Shown: positions 1 to 6,941 of the stretch, piece by piece
Layout of the letters: each line of letters starts with the position of its first letter
Position numbering within the stretch: position 1 is the first letter of the stretch
Source: Chloroflexota bacterium
GTDB lineage: Bacteria > Chloroflexota > Anaerolineae > Promineifilales > Promineifilaceae
Assembly (NCBI GenBank): GCA_008501785.1
Contig: QQUD01000099.1
Location: 1-9,045, forward strand
Direction of reading: 5' to 3'
DNA length: 9,045 nt
Position numbers and translations under genes: made by a program
Notes under the pieces: generated by a model
Seen by the model: the letters and a program-made list of their open reading frames with translations, nothing else
The model's database searches: none
What the model was told of the DNA's origin: nothing

Positions 1-1627
1 CCTCGTGAATCAACACCTCGGGCACTGTATCAACACTCGCCGTTGCTTCATCGAGAATCAGGAGACGCAGGTTGACCAGAGCGGCCCGCGCAATACATAA
101 TAACTGCCGCGGTCCTACCGACACATTCACAGCACCTTCCAAAATCTTCGTTTCATAACCATCCGGCAGCGCAGAAATAAAGTTATGTGCATTCGCCAGC
201 TTTGCTGCCTCAATCACATCTGACAGGGGCGCATCCAGGCGACCAAAGCGAATATTATCGGCAATCGTACCAGAAAAGAGGAATGGGTCTTGCGGAACGA
301 GGCCAAACTGCTGGCGCAAAGACGTTTGTGAGACCGTGCGCACATCAATCCCATCAATGCACACAGCACCATTCGTCACTTCATAAAAACGTGGAATCAG
401 ATTGGCAATGGTTGTTTTGCCAGCACCAGTCGGGCCAACCAAAGCAACCGTTTGACCAGGGGCAATTTCCAGGCTGACATCATGCAAAATCTTCTGCCCG
501 TCGGCCACATAGTGAAAGGTGACATGCTGCAATTGAATATGCCCCTGTATCGGCGGCATTTCGTCGGCGTCGTGCCTATCCAAAACATCTGGCGTGGTGT
601 TGAGCAGCTGCAAGACTTGTTCGCCGCCGGCCATTGCCGACTGCATGGTTGTGTAAATTCGGCTAAGTTCCTGAATGGGCTGGAAGAAACGGGTCACATA
701 GGCGATGAAGGCGACCATCACACCCAATGTGACTTCATCAGCGGCGACTGCTCGCCCACCAAAATAGAGCACAACGGCCGTTGCCAACACGCCCAAAAAT
801 TCAATCGTGGGCAAAAAGATAAAGGAGAGGCGCATCGCTTCAATATGGGCCTGGCGGTTGGCGTTATTCACTTCATCAAACTGCGTTTCGACGGCCACTT
901 CTTGCGCAAACGCTTGAATGACGCGAATCCCGTTGATGTTTTCCGCCAGATTGCCCACCAACTCTGCCACTCGTGTACGGGTAAGACGGAAAGCACCTTT
1001 CGCATTCAAAGAAAATACGTAGGTCACCAGCATCATCAATGGCAGGACGGCGAACGTGAGCAATGCCAGCCGTGGACTCATCGTCAGCATAATCAAGATG
1101 ATGCCCACTAAAACAAGGATGTCACCAATCAGTGAAAGCAGTCCCTGCGTTAATAAATCATTGATTACGGCAACATCGTTGATCACTCGTGAGACGGTGA
1201 CGCCAATAATGGTGCGATCATGATAGCTGAGGGACAACGCTTGCAAATGGCGCATCATTGCTTCGCGCACATCGGCCAACACGCGCTGCGACGTCCATCC
1301 TAAGAGGTACTGCTGCCCCATCGTCGTTAAATAGAGGCACAGATAGGTAACGGCCGTAACAATAGCAATACGCGCCAATCCATCATTGTTGCCAACTGCA
1401 ATATAGTCGTCGATAGCCACTTTGATCAGATAGGGTGTGAGCAGCGTGAAGCCAGTCACCAACAGCATCAGGACGGCTGCAATGGCCATTTTGCGGCGAT
1501 ACGGCCGTATAAATGCCAGCATCCCTAAAATCACGTTTTTGTCGAAGAAACGGCCGGCTTTTCCTTCCTGCCCAAAGCGCCCAATCGCGCCGCGTGGCCC
1601 CATGCCGGGATTAAAACTAAAGCTCAT
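1..1627 (-). CDS. ABC exporter half-transporter, permease fused to ATPase (subunit with degenerate signature motif), 3' end off window
   Basis: This is a type IV (MsbA/LmrA-like) ABC half-transporter. I translated it from ATG at 1627; 542 codons are visible and the frame stays open to the left edge, so the C-terminus including the H-loop is missing. After a short Gly-rich N-terminus (MSFSFNPGMGPRG) comes a six-helix membrane domain of about 330 residues, with the usual RVIQAFAQE helix. The nucleotide-binding domain has Walker A VGPTGAGKTT (near residue 396), Q-loop LVPQDPF, and Walker B LLILDEATASVDT (near 522) with the catalytic Glu intact. The signature is VSVGPRQ instead of LSGGQ, with Pro at the last conserved position. 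Its start overlaps the end of the upstream ABC gene by 11 bp, so the two are probably co-translated and form a heterodimer. The substrate is unknown; export of a peptide, lipid or drug is likely. Confidence 0.93.
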   Translation of the reverse strand, partial: MSFSFNPGMGPRGAIGRFGQEGKAGRFFDKNVILGMLAFIRPYRRKMAIAAVLMLLVTGFTLLTPYLIKVAIDDYIAVGNNDGLARIAIVTAVTYLCLYLTTMGQQYLLGWTSQRVLADVREAMMRHLQALSLSYHDRTIIGVTVSRVINDVAVINDLLTQGLLSLIGDILVLVGIILIMLTMSPRLALLTFAVLPLMMLVTYVFSLNAKGAFRLTRTRVAELVGNLAENINGIRVIQAFAQEVAVETQFDEVNNANRQAHIEAMRLSFIFLPTIEFLGVLATAVVLYFGGRAVAADEVTLGVMVAFIAYVTRFFQPIQELSRIYTTMQSAMAGGEQVLQLLNTTPDVLDRHDADEMPPIQGHIQLQHVTFHYVADGQKILHDVSLEIAPGQTVALVGPTGAGKTTIANLIPRFYEVTNGAVCIDGIDVRTVSQTSLRQQFGLVPQDPFLFSGTIADNIRFGRLDAPLSDVIEAAKLANAHNFISALPDGYETKILEGAVNVSVGPRQLLCIARAALVNLRLLILDEATASVDTVPEVLIHE

Positions 1628-3395
1628 AAATGGAGTCCTTCTCTGGTTGAATTTGTAACTGATACACCTGCTGGTAAAGCGGTGAGCTGTGAATCAACGC
1701 GTCATGCGTGCCGCGTGCGCTAATACAGCCGTTTTCCAACAGCAAAATTTGATCCGCACGCTGTATCGTGCTCAACCGGTGTGCAATCACAAACGTCGTG
1801 CGCCCTTCCATCAAACGATCCAGCGCCTTTTGGATGAGGTGTTCTGTATTGGTGTCCACACTGGCAGTGGCATCGTCCAAAATGAGAATACGCGGATCGG
1901 TGATGAGGGCGCGGGCAATCGCCAGTCGCTGTTTTTGTCCCCCTGAAAGCGTGACCCCGCGCTCACCAACATATGTATCATACCCTTCCGGCATCGCCAT
2001 AATAAAATCATGGGCTTGGGCATCCCGTGCCGCCTGCACAACTTCCGCATCTGTGGCGTCGGGGCGGCCAAAGGTAATGTTTTCGCGGATGGTGGCGGCA
2101 AACAAAATGGTGTCTTGCATCACAAAGCCAAGCTGGCTGCGCAAGGAGTGGCGTGTATGTTTGTTTGTGTCGTGCCCATCAATCAAGACACGCCCTTCAG
2201 TTGGATCATAAAATCGGGCAACAAGGTTGATGAGGGAGGATTTACCAGAGCCAGTTGCGCCCATCAGTGCCACAATTTGACCCGCTTCAGCGGTCAAGCT
2301 GATATGCTGCAAGACGGCGTGATTGTTGTTGTAGGAGAACGATACATCTTGGAACTGAACACGGCCGTTTAACCGGGGCAAAGGCGTCGCATCGGGCAAA
2401 TCAGCCACTTCAACTGGCGCATCCAAAATACCAAAAAGACGCTCCCCGGCAGATGCAGCGATGGCAAACATGGGAATAATGCGCCCAATCAAACGAATCG
2501 GCCGTACCAGCGTGGCTAAATACGTGGTAAAAGCCACCAGCTCACCCAGGGTTAGCTGATCTTGTGTCACCAGCCAGCCGCCATACCAAATGATAAAAAC
2601 CGTGCCGAAATTAGCAATCATGTCCAACATCGGCGCATGGACTGCCTGTACTCGGGTGGATTTAGCCGCTAGTTCAAACCATTTTTCATTCTCTGCTGTG
2701 AAGCGCTCGATTTCTGCATTTTCTTGTGCAAACGCTTTTACGATGCGTGCGCCACGCAAATTTTGTTCGAGCTGGGTTGTCAATGCACCTAATTGATTTT
2801 GAATGTCTAATGAAAGTGGGCGAAACTGTTTGCCAAATTTGGTGGCACGGTGCAGCAGCAGGGGCAGCGTCAGGATGATGAGGGTGGCCAGGGTTGGGTT
2901 CATGAGGAGCAGGGTAACGGCCGTAAACAAAATCAGCACCACCCCTTCAACGATGCGCAGCACCGCCCGCCCCGTCAAAAAGCGGATGCGTTCTACATCC
3001 TGCATGGCGCGGGTCAAGATTTGCCCGGCTTCCGTGCGATCATGGAAAGAAAAGGAGAGCGAGGCTAGTTTTTGTAACAGTTCGTTACGAATGTCATACG
3101 CAACGCTTTGAGAAGCAGCTTCTGTCCAATCCCCCTGATAGTAATTCATGACTCCTTTGACCAGGGTTAGCAGCAGTAATCCACTAACAGCCTGCCCCAG
3201 CAGCTGCATATTGCCACCGTAAATACCATCATCGATGGCCCAGCGAAAGAGTTGGGGCAACAGAATGTTGATCAGATTGATCAGAATCATCAGGCCGTAG
3301 ATACTAATTTCTAATTTTGAATACGGCCGTAAATATTGGAAACAGCGCCATAAAATTTGTTTGTCACTTTGGTTTTGCATGGCAGGTTCATTCAT
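1617..3395 (-). CDS. ABC exporter half-transporter, permease fused to ATPase (subunit with degenerate Walker B)
   Basis: This is a complete ABC exporter half-transporter of about 592 residues, normal for the family. An N-terminal membrane domain with six predicted helices spans about residues 25-320. The ATPase domain has Walker A GATGSGKSS (near 380), Q-loop FVMQDTILF, canonical signature LSGGQKQRLAIARAL (near 485), Walker B ILILDDATASVD (near 502) and H-loop VIAHRLST. The residue after the Walker B Asp is Asp rather than the catalytic Glu, the hallmark of the degenerate subunit in heterodimeric exporters (TM287/288, BmrCD type). I chose ATG at 3395 because its ATGAATGA overlaps the stop of the preceding gene by 8 bp, suggesting translational coupling. 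No clear Shine-Dalgarno supports any candidate: ATG 3422 (601 aa) and ATG 3380 (587 aa) are also possible. The next gene overlaps its end by 11 bp and encodes the likely partner. Confidence 0.93.
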   Translation of the reverse strand: MNEPAMQNQSDKQILWRCFQYLRPYSKLEISIYGLMILINLINILLPQLFRWAIDDGIYGGNMQLLGQAVSGLLLLTLVKGVMNYYQGDWTEAASQSVAYDIRNELLQKLASLSFSFHDRTEAGQILTRAMQDVERIRFLTGRAVLRIVEGVVLILFTAVTLLLMNPTLATLIILTLPLLLHRATKFGKQFRPLSLDIQNQLGALTTQLEQNLRGARIVKAFAQENAEIERFTAENEKWFELAAKSTRVQAVHAPMLDMIANFGTVFIIWYGGWLVTQDQLTLGELVAFTTYLATLVRPIRLIGRIIPMFAIAASAGERLFGILDAPVEVADLPDATPLPRLNGRVQFQDVSFSYNNNHAVLQHISLTAEAGQIVALMGATGSGKSSLINLVARFYDPTEGRVLIDGHDTNKHTRHSLRSQLGFVMQDTILFAATIRENITFGRPDATDAEVVQAARDAQAHDFIMAMPEGYDTYVGERGVTLSGGQKQRLAIARALITDPRILILDDATASVDTNTEHLIQKALDRLMEGRTTFVIAHRLSTIQRADQILLLENGCISARGTHDALIHSSPLYQQVYQLQIQPEKDSIYEL

Positions 3396-4236
3396 CAGGG
3401 TTGAGCAATGCATCGAGCACATCTTCTACAGGCGGGATAGGATCAGCACCTTTGAACCCAGCGATGCGATCATAAACGTCCTTTGCGGCCAAATGGAAGC
3501 CGCCAGGAAGTCCTGACGCTGCGAACGTCGCCGCAATTTCCTCCATTTCCCCTGAAAAACGCCACGCTTTTGCAGTCACGCGCCGGATTCTGGTCTGTGT
3601 CTGTTGGGCAAACTCCGAACCGTGCAGAGACCAATGGTTTTCAAGCTCCTCACGCACGCCCATCGTGTCAGCGGCAGCAACAATGGCACACAAAAGCGCC
3701 GTCATCCCCTTGGTATTGGCCGCATAACACATCTTCAATGCAGATGCCTTGCCAATGTCGTCGCCGATGACATCAGTGACCAATGGACCGGCTTTGAAGC
3801 AATCTGCTACTTGGTCAGCGGCATGACCTGACAGATAGAGCCTGGTCGTGTTCGGCGTCCATGCTGGGCCGCCAATTATTCCCCCATCTACGAAAGTGAC
3901 ACCGGCTTCACTCATTATTTCGCCAATCTGTCTTACGCGTTGTGGAGAAATGGCATTGACATCCGCATAGATTCCCTTGAATGAGCAATCCAGCACCTGT
4001 TTGGCGACATCTGTTGCCGCGTGAGGTGGGCATACACAAATGATCACACTGCACTGATTGCACAGTTCCTCTATTGTCTGCAATTTCAGGAGATTGTGTT
4101 TCTCAGCACGCATGGTTGTGTCAGAACTACGACCTGTTGCTGCCCAGTACGCAGTATGCCCTGTATTCTGTGCCGTCACAGCCAGGGATATGCCCATTGC
4201 TCCCGGATGTAAGAAGCCGATGTGTTTCTTTGTCAT
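3388..4236 (-). CDS. NAD(P)-dependent oxidoreductase, 6PGDH/3-hydroxyisobutyrate dehydrogenase-like with DUF1932 C-terminus
   Basis: This 282-residue protein looks like a cytoplasmic beta-hydroxyacid dehydrogenase-type enzyme. The N-terminal Rossmann fold carries the dinucleotide loop IGFLHPGAMG (residues 6-15), followed by VIICVCPPHAA and ADVNAISP, then FVDGGIIGGPAW where the substrate-contact GG motif of this superfamily sits. The C-terminal helical part, with ASALKMCYAANTKGMTALL (about residues 164-182), matches the DUF1932 family found on a subset of 6-phosphogluconate-dehydrogenase-like proteins. Length is normal. The start at ATG 4236 is backed by GGAGG nine bases upstream, and a promoter-like region lies at 4301-4361. 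The stop overlaps the ATG of the ABC gene by 8 bp, so it probably leads a three-gene unit. The true substrate cannot be told from sequence. It has no copy of the ACGGCCGT palindrome although nearly all its neighbours do. Confidence 0.9.
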   Translation of the reverse strand: MTKKHIGFLHPGAMGISLAVTAQNTGHTAYWAATGRSSDTTMRAEKHNLLKLQTIEELCNQCSVIICVCPPHAATDVAKQVLDCSFKGIYADVNAISPQRVRQIGEIMSEAGVTFVDGGIIGGPAWTPNTTRLYLSGHAADQVADCFKAGPLVTDVIGDDIGKASALKMCYAANTKGMTALLCAIVAAADTMGVREELENHWSLHGSEFAQQTQTRIRRVTAKAWRFSGEMEEIAATFAASGLPGGFHLAAKDVYDRIAGFKGADPIPPVEDVLDALLNPDE

Positions 4237-4245
4237 CAGATTTAA

Positions 4246-4250
4246 CCTCC
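4246..4250 (-). promoter_or_regulatory. Shine-Dalgarno GGAGG for the oxidoreductase gene
   Basis: The minus strand reads GGAGGTTAAATCTGATG, placing GGAGG nine bases before the ATG at 4236. It is the clearest ribosome binding site in the window and fixes the start of the oxidoreductase gene. Confidence 0.75.
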
Positions 4251-4300
4251 ATGCTTATTTTTATTCACTACAAGATTGCTAAAAATGGATACTGATTGAA

Positions 4301-4337
4301 ATTGTTTCGTTTAAGAATATTTCGCAAACGAAATAAT
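4301..4337. promoter_or_regulatory. Operator-like inverted repeat overlapping the -10 and start region
   Basis: TTTCGTTT (4305-4312) and AAACGAAA (4326-4333) form a perfect 8-bp inverted repeat, extended by ATT/AAT (4301-4303 and 4335-4337) across one mismatch, so 11 of 12 positions pair. The half-site centres are 21 bp apart, two helical turns, which suits a dimeric repressor better than an RNA hairpin. It overlaps the proposed -10 and transcription start. No regulator gene lies in the window, so the binding protein is unknown. Confidence 0.45.
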
Positions 4338-4361
4338 ACACCCAACAAAACCATAATGCAA
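4333..4361 (-). promoter_or_regulatory. Putative sigma-70 type promoter for the oxidoreductase-ABC unit
   Basis: On the minus strand a -10-like TATTAT (4338-4333, 5 of 6 to TATAAT) lies 17 bases after a weak -35-like TTGCAT (4361-4356, 3 of 6 to TTGACA). Transcription would start near 4326, giving a leader of about 90 nt before the ATG at 4236. It lies downstream of the terminator at 4417-4459 in the direction of transcription, in AT-rich DNA, as expected for a new unit. The -35 is poor, so an activator may be needed, or this may be chance. Confidence 0.4.
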
Positions 4362-4385
4362 ATGGAAGCGCCAATTGAATAGTGA

Positions 4386-4405
4386 CAAATACAGTCAAAT
4401 ACAGT
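4386..4405. repeat. Perfect 10-bp tandem repeat upstream of the promoter
   Basis: CAAATACAGT occurs twice head to tail (4386-4395 and 4396-4405). The period matches one turn of B-DNA, so both copies face the same side of the helix. It lies about 60-80 bp upstream of the proposed transcription start, where an activator could bind. Function is inferred only from placement. Confidence 0.5.
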
Positions 4406-4416
4406 ATTGAACAGAC

Positions 4417-4459
4417 AAAAAACCGTAGCTGGAATACATCTCTTTGTTTTCCAACTACG
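4417..4459 (-). terminator. Intrinsic terminator after the 6-phosphogluconate dehydrogenase fragment
   Basis: On the minus strand CGTAGTTGGAA (4459-4449) pairs with TTCCAGCTACG (4434-4424) to give an 11-bp stem with a single U-G wobble and a 14-nt loop, followed by one G and six T (4422-4417). It starts 15 bases after the stop codon of the gnd fragment, so it is probably the original gnd terminator. It would also stop read-through from the NRPS-glycosyltransferase operon before the oxidoreductase promoter. Confidence 0.75.
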
Positions 4460-4474
4460 ATCTATTGTTGTACG

Positions 4475-4840
4475 TCAGGCATCATAGGTGGTCGCCGTTA
4501 TATCGTCACCCTGACCAGTCCAATTCGTATGGAAAAATTCGCCGCGTGGCTTGTCTACTCTCTCATAGGTGTGGGCACCAAAATAATCTCGTTGGGCTTG
4601 CAATAGGTTGGCTGGCAATCGCTCGCGTCTGTATCCATCATAAAATACGAGTGCGCTGGACATGGCCGGAACTGGGATGCCTAAGGATACGGCCGTTTCC
4701 ACCACCCGCCGCCACGCACCTTCTGCTAGCTGTACTTGCTCCTTGAAAAATGGATCGAGCAGCAAATTGAGCAGCGCCGAGTTCTTTTCAAATGCAGCTT
4801 TGATGTCGTCCAAAAAGGCAGCCCGAATGATACAACCACC
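4475..4840 (-). pseudogene. gnd: C-terminal fragment of 6-phosphogluconate dehydrogenase (decarboxylating)
   Basis: From about 4840 to the stop at 4475 the minus strand encodes a well-kept 6PGDH C-terminus: [59 protein letters not shown] and [16 protein letters not shown], ending FFHTNWTG plus a short tail. This is about 120 of the roughly 470 residues of the family; the NADP-binding domain and most of the catalytic domain are absent. The open frame extends up to an ATG at 4900, but the 20 residues before the GG have no resemblance to 6PGDH and no Shine-Dalgarno is seen, so translation is doubtful. The tail of this enzyme contributes to the neighbouring subunit's active site and cannot work alone. 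There is no internal stop or frameshift, so truncation looks recent, or the product is retained. A copy of ACGGCCGT lies in it at 4689-4696. Confidence 0.85.
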
Positions 4841-5020
4841 ACACCTTGATTCGTTGTCAACAAAACCAAGGCAGGCCGACTTCCAGGCAACTGCTGCCAT
4901 GTTAGACCATCAGACGAATACCAAAGACCCGTATCATCGCTGAGTAGCCAACCCCGCACAAAACAGCAAAAAAATGCCCGCAACCAGAGACAATTTTGCG
5001 ATTGGCAAGGAGGAATGAAA
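4841..5020 (-). other. Possible decayed start of a secreted protein, between gnd fragment and repeat cluster
   Basis: No intact gene is seen here. On the minus strand one frame (about 5006-4934) reads a signal-peptide-like stretch, LPIAKLSLVAGIFLLFCAG, then stops at a TGA. The next frame continues [20 protein letters not shown] (4941-4882), which resembles the SSDGxTW repeats of sialidase/BNR-type beta-propellers. A one-base shift would join them into a signal peptide followed by a propeller repeat. The match is short and may be chance. No start codon with a convincing ribosome binding site is visible. Confidence 0.25.
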
Positions 5021-5021
5021 C

Positions 5022-5114
5022 GCAGAAGACGCAGATTTATCCGCAGATTTCGAGGGTTTTTTTGAAATCTCTCTTAAATCTGCGTCTTCTGCCACCAAAT
5101 CTGCGCCATCTGCG
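5022..5114. repeat. AATCTGCG repeat cluster forming a long nested hairpin
   Basis: GCAGAAGACGCAGATTTA (5022-5039) and its exact reverse complement (5075-5092) give an 18-bp perfect stem. Inside the 35-nt loop AGATTTC (5045-5051) and GAAATCT (5064-5070) form a second 7-bp stem. The unit AAATCTGCG or its complement recurs at about 5031, 5042, 5077 and 5097, with ATCTGCG at 5108. It sits just downstream of the glycosyltransferase stop. There is no T-run on the minus strand after the stem, so it is not a standard terminator; a REP/MITE-like dispersed intergenic repeat is more likely. Confidence 0.7.
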
Positions 5115-5133
5115 TTTAAAAATCTTCGACTCA

Positions 5134-6426
5134 TCACACACCAGACCCATCTTCATGCAGCACAGTTTCAATATGCTCAACCGCCCGATTTTCTGCATGG
5201 TATTGTTGATAAAGTGCCTGCATCTTGGTCACATTGGCGCGATAGTGTGGATTGCTCAGAACATGCGCAATTTGGGCTGCAATCGCTTCCGCAGGCGTGT
5301 CATCAATCGCGCTGCGCAAACCCATTTCATGAAACTCGACCCGCGCCGCGCTGCCGTTTTGCTCCATTTTGCCAGTTGAATAAGTAATCATCGGGACACC
5401 ATACGTGATGCATTCGTTGATTGTGCCAATGCCACCGTGTGTCAGAACCACATCTGCCTGCTCCAGCAAGCGTAGCTGCGGCACACGCTCACACACCAGC
5501 ACGTTTTCGGGAATAGGTTCGAAGTGAGAAACGGCCGTTTCCACCCCGCTCGCCAACACCAAATCCCACTCAGGCCGCTGCCGAAACGCCGCCACCACCC
5601 GCTGCAAAAACGCCTCTACTGCCGCTGATGTCCCTTCATCCACCGCATCCACCCTGTCAGACCACACCATCGGCCCCACATACGCGCCATCCACCTGCGG
5701 CGGCGGCGCAAAATCAAACACCGGTGCAGCCAAAATGAGGGTTGGAATGTCTGGAAACGTCATTGGAAACCAATGGTGAAATGCCGCACGCCCATAATCA
5801 AACCCAACCTGCTTTGCCAACGCCCGAATAATCGAGCGCCGATCTGTACCCGCATAAAACAACGGAGCCAGCAAATGCGTCAGCCCACGTTTCGCCCACA
5901 GCTTTAGCCATTCAACCTGAATTTTCACACGACTTTGTAAACTGCCATCTGGAACCAGGTGGCTGCTGGCTGGCGGCAAACCAGGCCGATAGCGCGTATC
6001 ACCAATGTATTGCACCAGCAGCATCGGAATACTATGCGAAGAGAGGCGGATAATTGCCTCAGGCAATTCTTCATCAATACACAACACATCCGGCTGCAAT
6101 ACTTCCAGCATCCGCGACCATTCATCACTTTCCAAATAATAATCCCGCTGCCGCTGACCCACACGAATCAGCGCATCCCGCTGCTGGTAACGCTGTCGTC
6201 CCGGTAAACGTTCCAACTGCAATCGCTCAGGGTCTTGCCGAATGCGCGCCTCGTCGGCTAACAGCATGAAGTTGAAGCCTTGAGTGGTAACGGCCGTTTC
6301 CACATCCAAACTGCTCACATACGTCACCCGATGCCCACGCGCCCGCAGCCCCGCCGCCACCGCAAAACTCGTATTCAAATAACTGGTAATGCCATACGTC
6401 ATAAAAACAATATGTGCCACCGTCAC
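5134..6426 (-). CDS. MGT-type (GT1) glycosyltransferase, likely tailoring enzyme of the peptide cluster
   Basis: This 430-residue protein is a GT-B fold glycosyltransferase of the macrolide/UDP-glycosyltransferase type, transferring a sugar from a nucleotide sugar to a small-molecule acceptor in the cytoplasm. The N-terminal acceptor domain begins HIVFMTYGITSYLNTSFAVA and AAGLRARGHRVTYVSS. The C-terminal donor domain has VPQLRLLEQADVVLTHGG (315-332), GTINECITYGVPMI and KMEQNGSAARV, the conserved nucleotide-sugar region. Length is normal. The start is GTG at 6426, sharing GTGA with the stop of the thioesterase frame and preceded by AAGGGGG, so it is translationally coupled to the NRPS. The context suggests it glycosylates the peptide made there. 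ACGGCCGT occurs twice, encoding VETAVT (42-47) and VETAVS (295-300), without changing length relative to the family as I recall it. Sugar and acceptor cannot be told. Confidence 0.9.
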   Translation of the reverse strand: MTVAHIVFMTYGITSYLNTSFAVAAGLRARGHRVTYVSSLDVETAVTTQGFNFMLLADEARIRQDPERLQLERLPGRQRYQQRDALIRVGQRQRDYYLESDEWSRMLEVLQPDVLCIDEELPEAIIRLSSHSIPMLLVQYIGDTRYRPGLPPASSHLVPDGSLQSRVKIQVEWLKLWAKRGLTHLLAPLFYAGTDRRSIIRALAKQVGFDYGRAAFHHWFPMTFPDIPTLILAAPVFDFAPPPQVDGAYVGPMVWSDRVDAVDEGTSAAVEAFLQRVVAAFRQRPEWDLVLASGVETAVSHFEPIPENVLVCERVPQLRLLEQADVVLTHGGIGTINECITYGVPMITYSTGKMEQNGSAARVEFHEMGLRSAIDDTPAEAIAAQIAHVLSNPHYRANVTKMQALYQQYHAENRAVEHIETVLHEDGSGV

Positions 6427-6941
6427 ATCCCCCTTGCTGTCGCCAGCTCTTGCCGCAGCACCGCCGCCAACATCTTCACACGCGGCGGTTGGAACATCCC
6501 TTCATGCGAACCAGGCACCACAATGATGCCATCACCCTTGCCACCCATCTCGCGCCACGCCACTTCCCCACCAATCTGGTGCAGCAGCGGCTGTGCTTGC
6601 GCCTTAAACAACACCATGCGCCCTTCATAACGACTGGGTCGATACGACAAAATTGCCCGTGAATGCGCTTCAATCAACTGCTGCCGATGTGCTGACAACT
6701 GTTCCGCATAATCAATCACGTCAGACGAATCAACACCGCCACCAGCTGCCAACCCAACCCGCTGCGCCACACCTTTCATAGCCACGCGAGCCTTGCGCCG
6801 CACCCGCAGCATAATCCGCTCTGGACCCAGTTCTAAAAAGCTGGATAACCAGTAAGGCGCATTCCGCAAACGGCTTGCCGCTTGCCGCACCACTCGCCCA
6901 CGGCCCCACATCAACCTGATCACCACCCGGCACATGATCAA
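6423..6941 (-). CDS. NRPS thioesterase domain, C-terminal part, frame-shifted from upstream frame
   Basis: This 172-codon frame holds the second half of the NRPS thioesterase begun in the 6730-7560 frame. Real homology appears to begin around residue 17 (RVVRQAASRLRNAPYWLSS), passes the lid region LELGPERIMLRVRRKAR, and ends with the core strand SRYEGRMVLFKAQAQPLL and VVPGSHEGMFQPPRV, where His146 should be the catalytic His. The first 16 residues are out-of-frame upstream sequence, so the listed ATG is not a believable start. The switch needs one base skipped. The run of four C on the plus strand at 6904-6907 is the best site: with three, the frame reads on as DVGRGRVVRQAAS. Ser181 and Asp208 of the triad are in the other frame, so as sequenced no complete enzyme is made. 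It ends in GTGA shared with the glycosyltransferase start. Confidence 0.85.
   Translation of the reverse strand: MIMCRVVIRLMWGRGRVVRQAASRLRNAPYWLSSFLELGPERIMLRVRRKARVAMKGVAQRVGLAAGGGVDSSDVIDYAEQLSAHRQQLIEAHSRAILSYRPSRYEGRMVLFKAQAQPLLHQIGGEVAWREMGGKGDGIIVVPGSHEGMFQPPRVKMLAAVLRQELATARGM

Noticed and set aside
452..1111. 219-codon open frame on the plus strand
   Set aside because: It lies antisense to the ABC exporter gene, whose domains are unmistakable; the translation is rich in His/Gln and Cys with no domain resemblance.
1545..1560. Further palindrome copies (GAAACGGCCGGC near 1551, TCGGCCGT near 2469 and 8065)
   Set aside because: They differ by one base from ACGGCCGT and were left out of the count of 12 exact copies.
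3396..3422. Upstream ATG at 3422 for the second ABC gene
   Set aside because: It would add nine residues (MCSMHCSTL) and a longer overlap with the oxidoreductase; no ribosome binding site favours it over ATG 3395.
5008..5065. Plus-strand AAGGAGGA followed by ATG and a short Arg-rich frame (MKRRRRFIRRFRGFF)
   Set aside because: A good Shine-Dalgarno look-alike, but the 15 codons are just the AATCTGCG repeat cluster translated; it ends at a TGA inside the hairpin.
5022..5092. Intrinsic terminator of the glycosyltransferase operon
   Set aside because: The stem is long, but no T-run follows it on the minus strand and the loop is large; kept as a repeat instead.
5022..5114. CRISPR-like array
   Set aside because: The repeats are about 9 nt, in both orientations, with irregular short gaps and no spacers of constant length.
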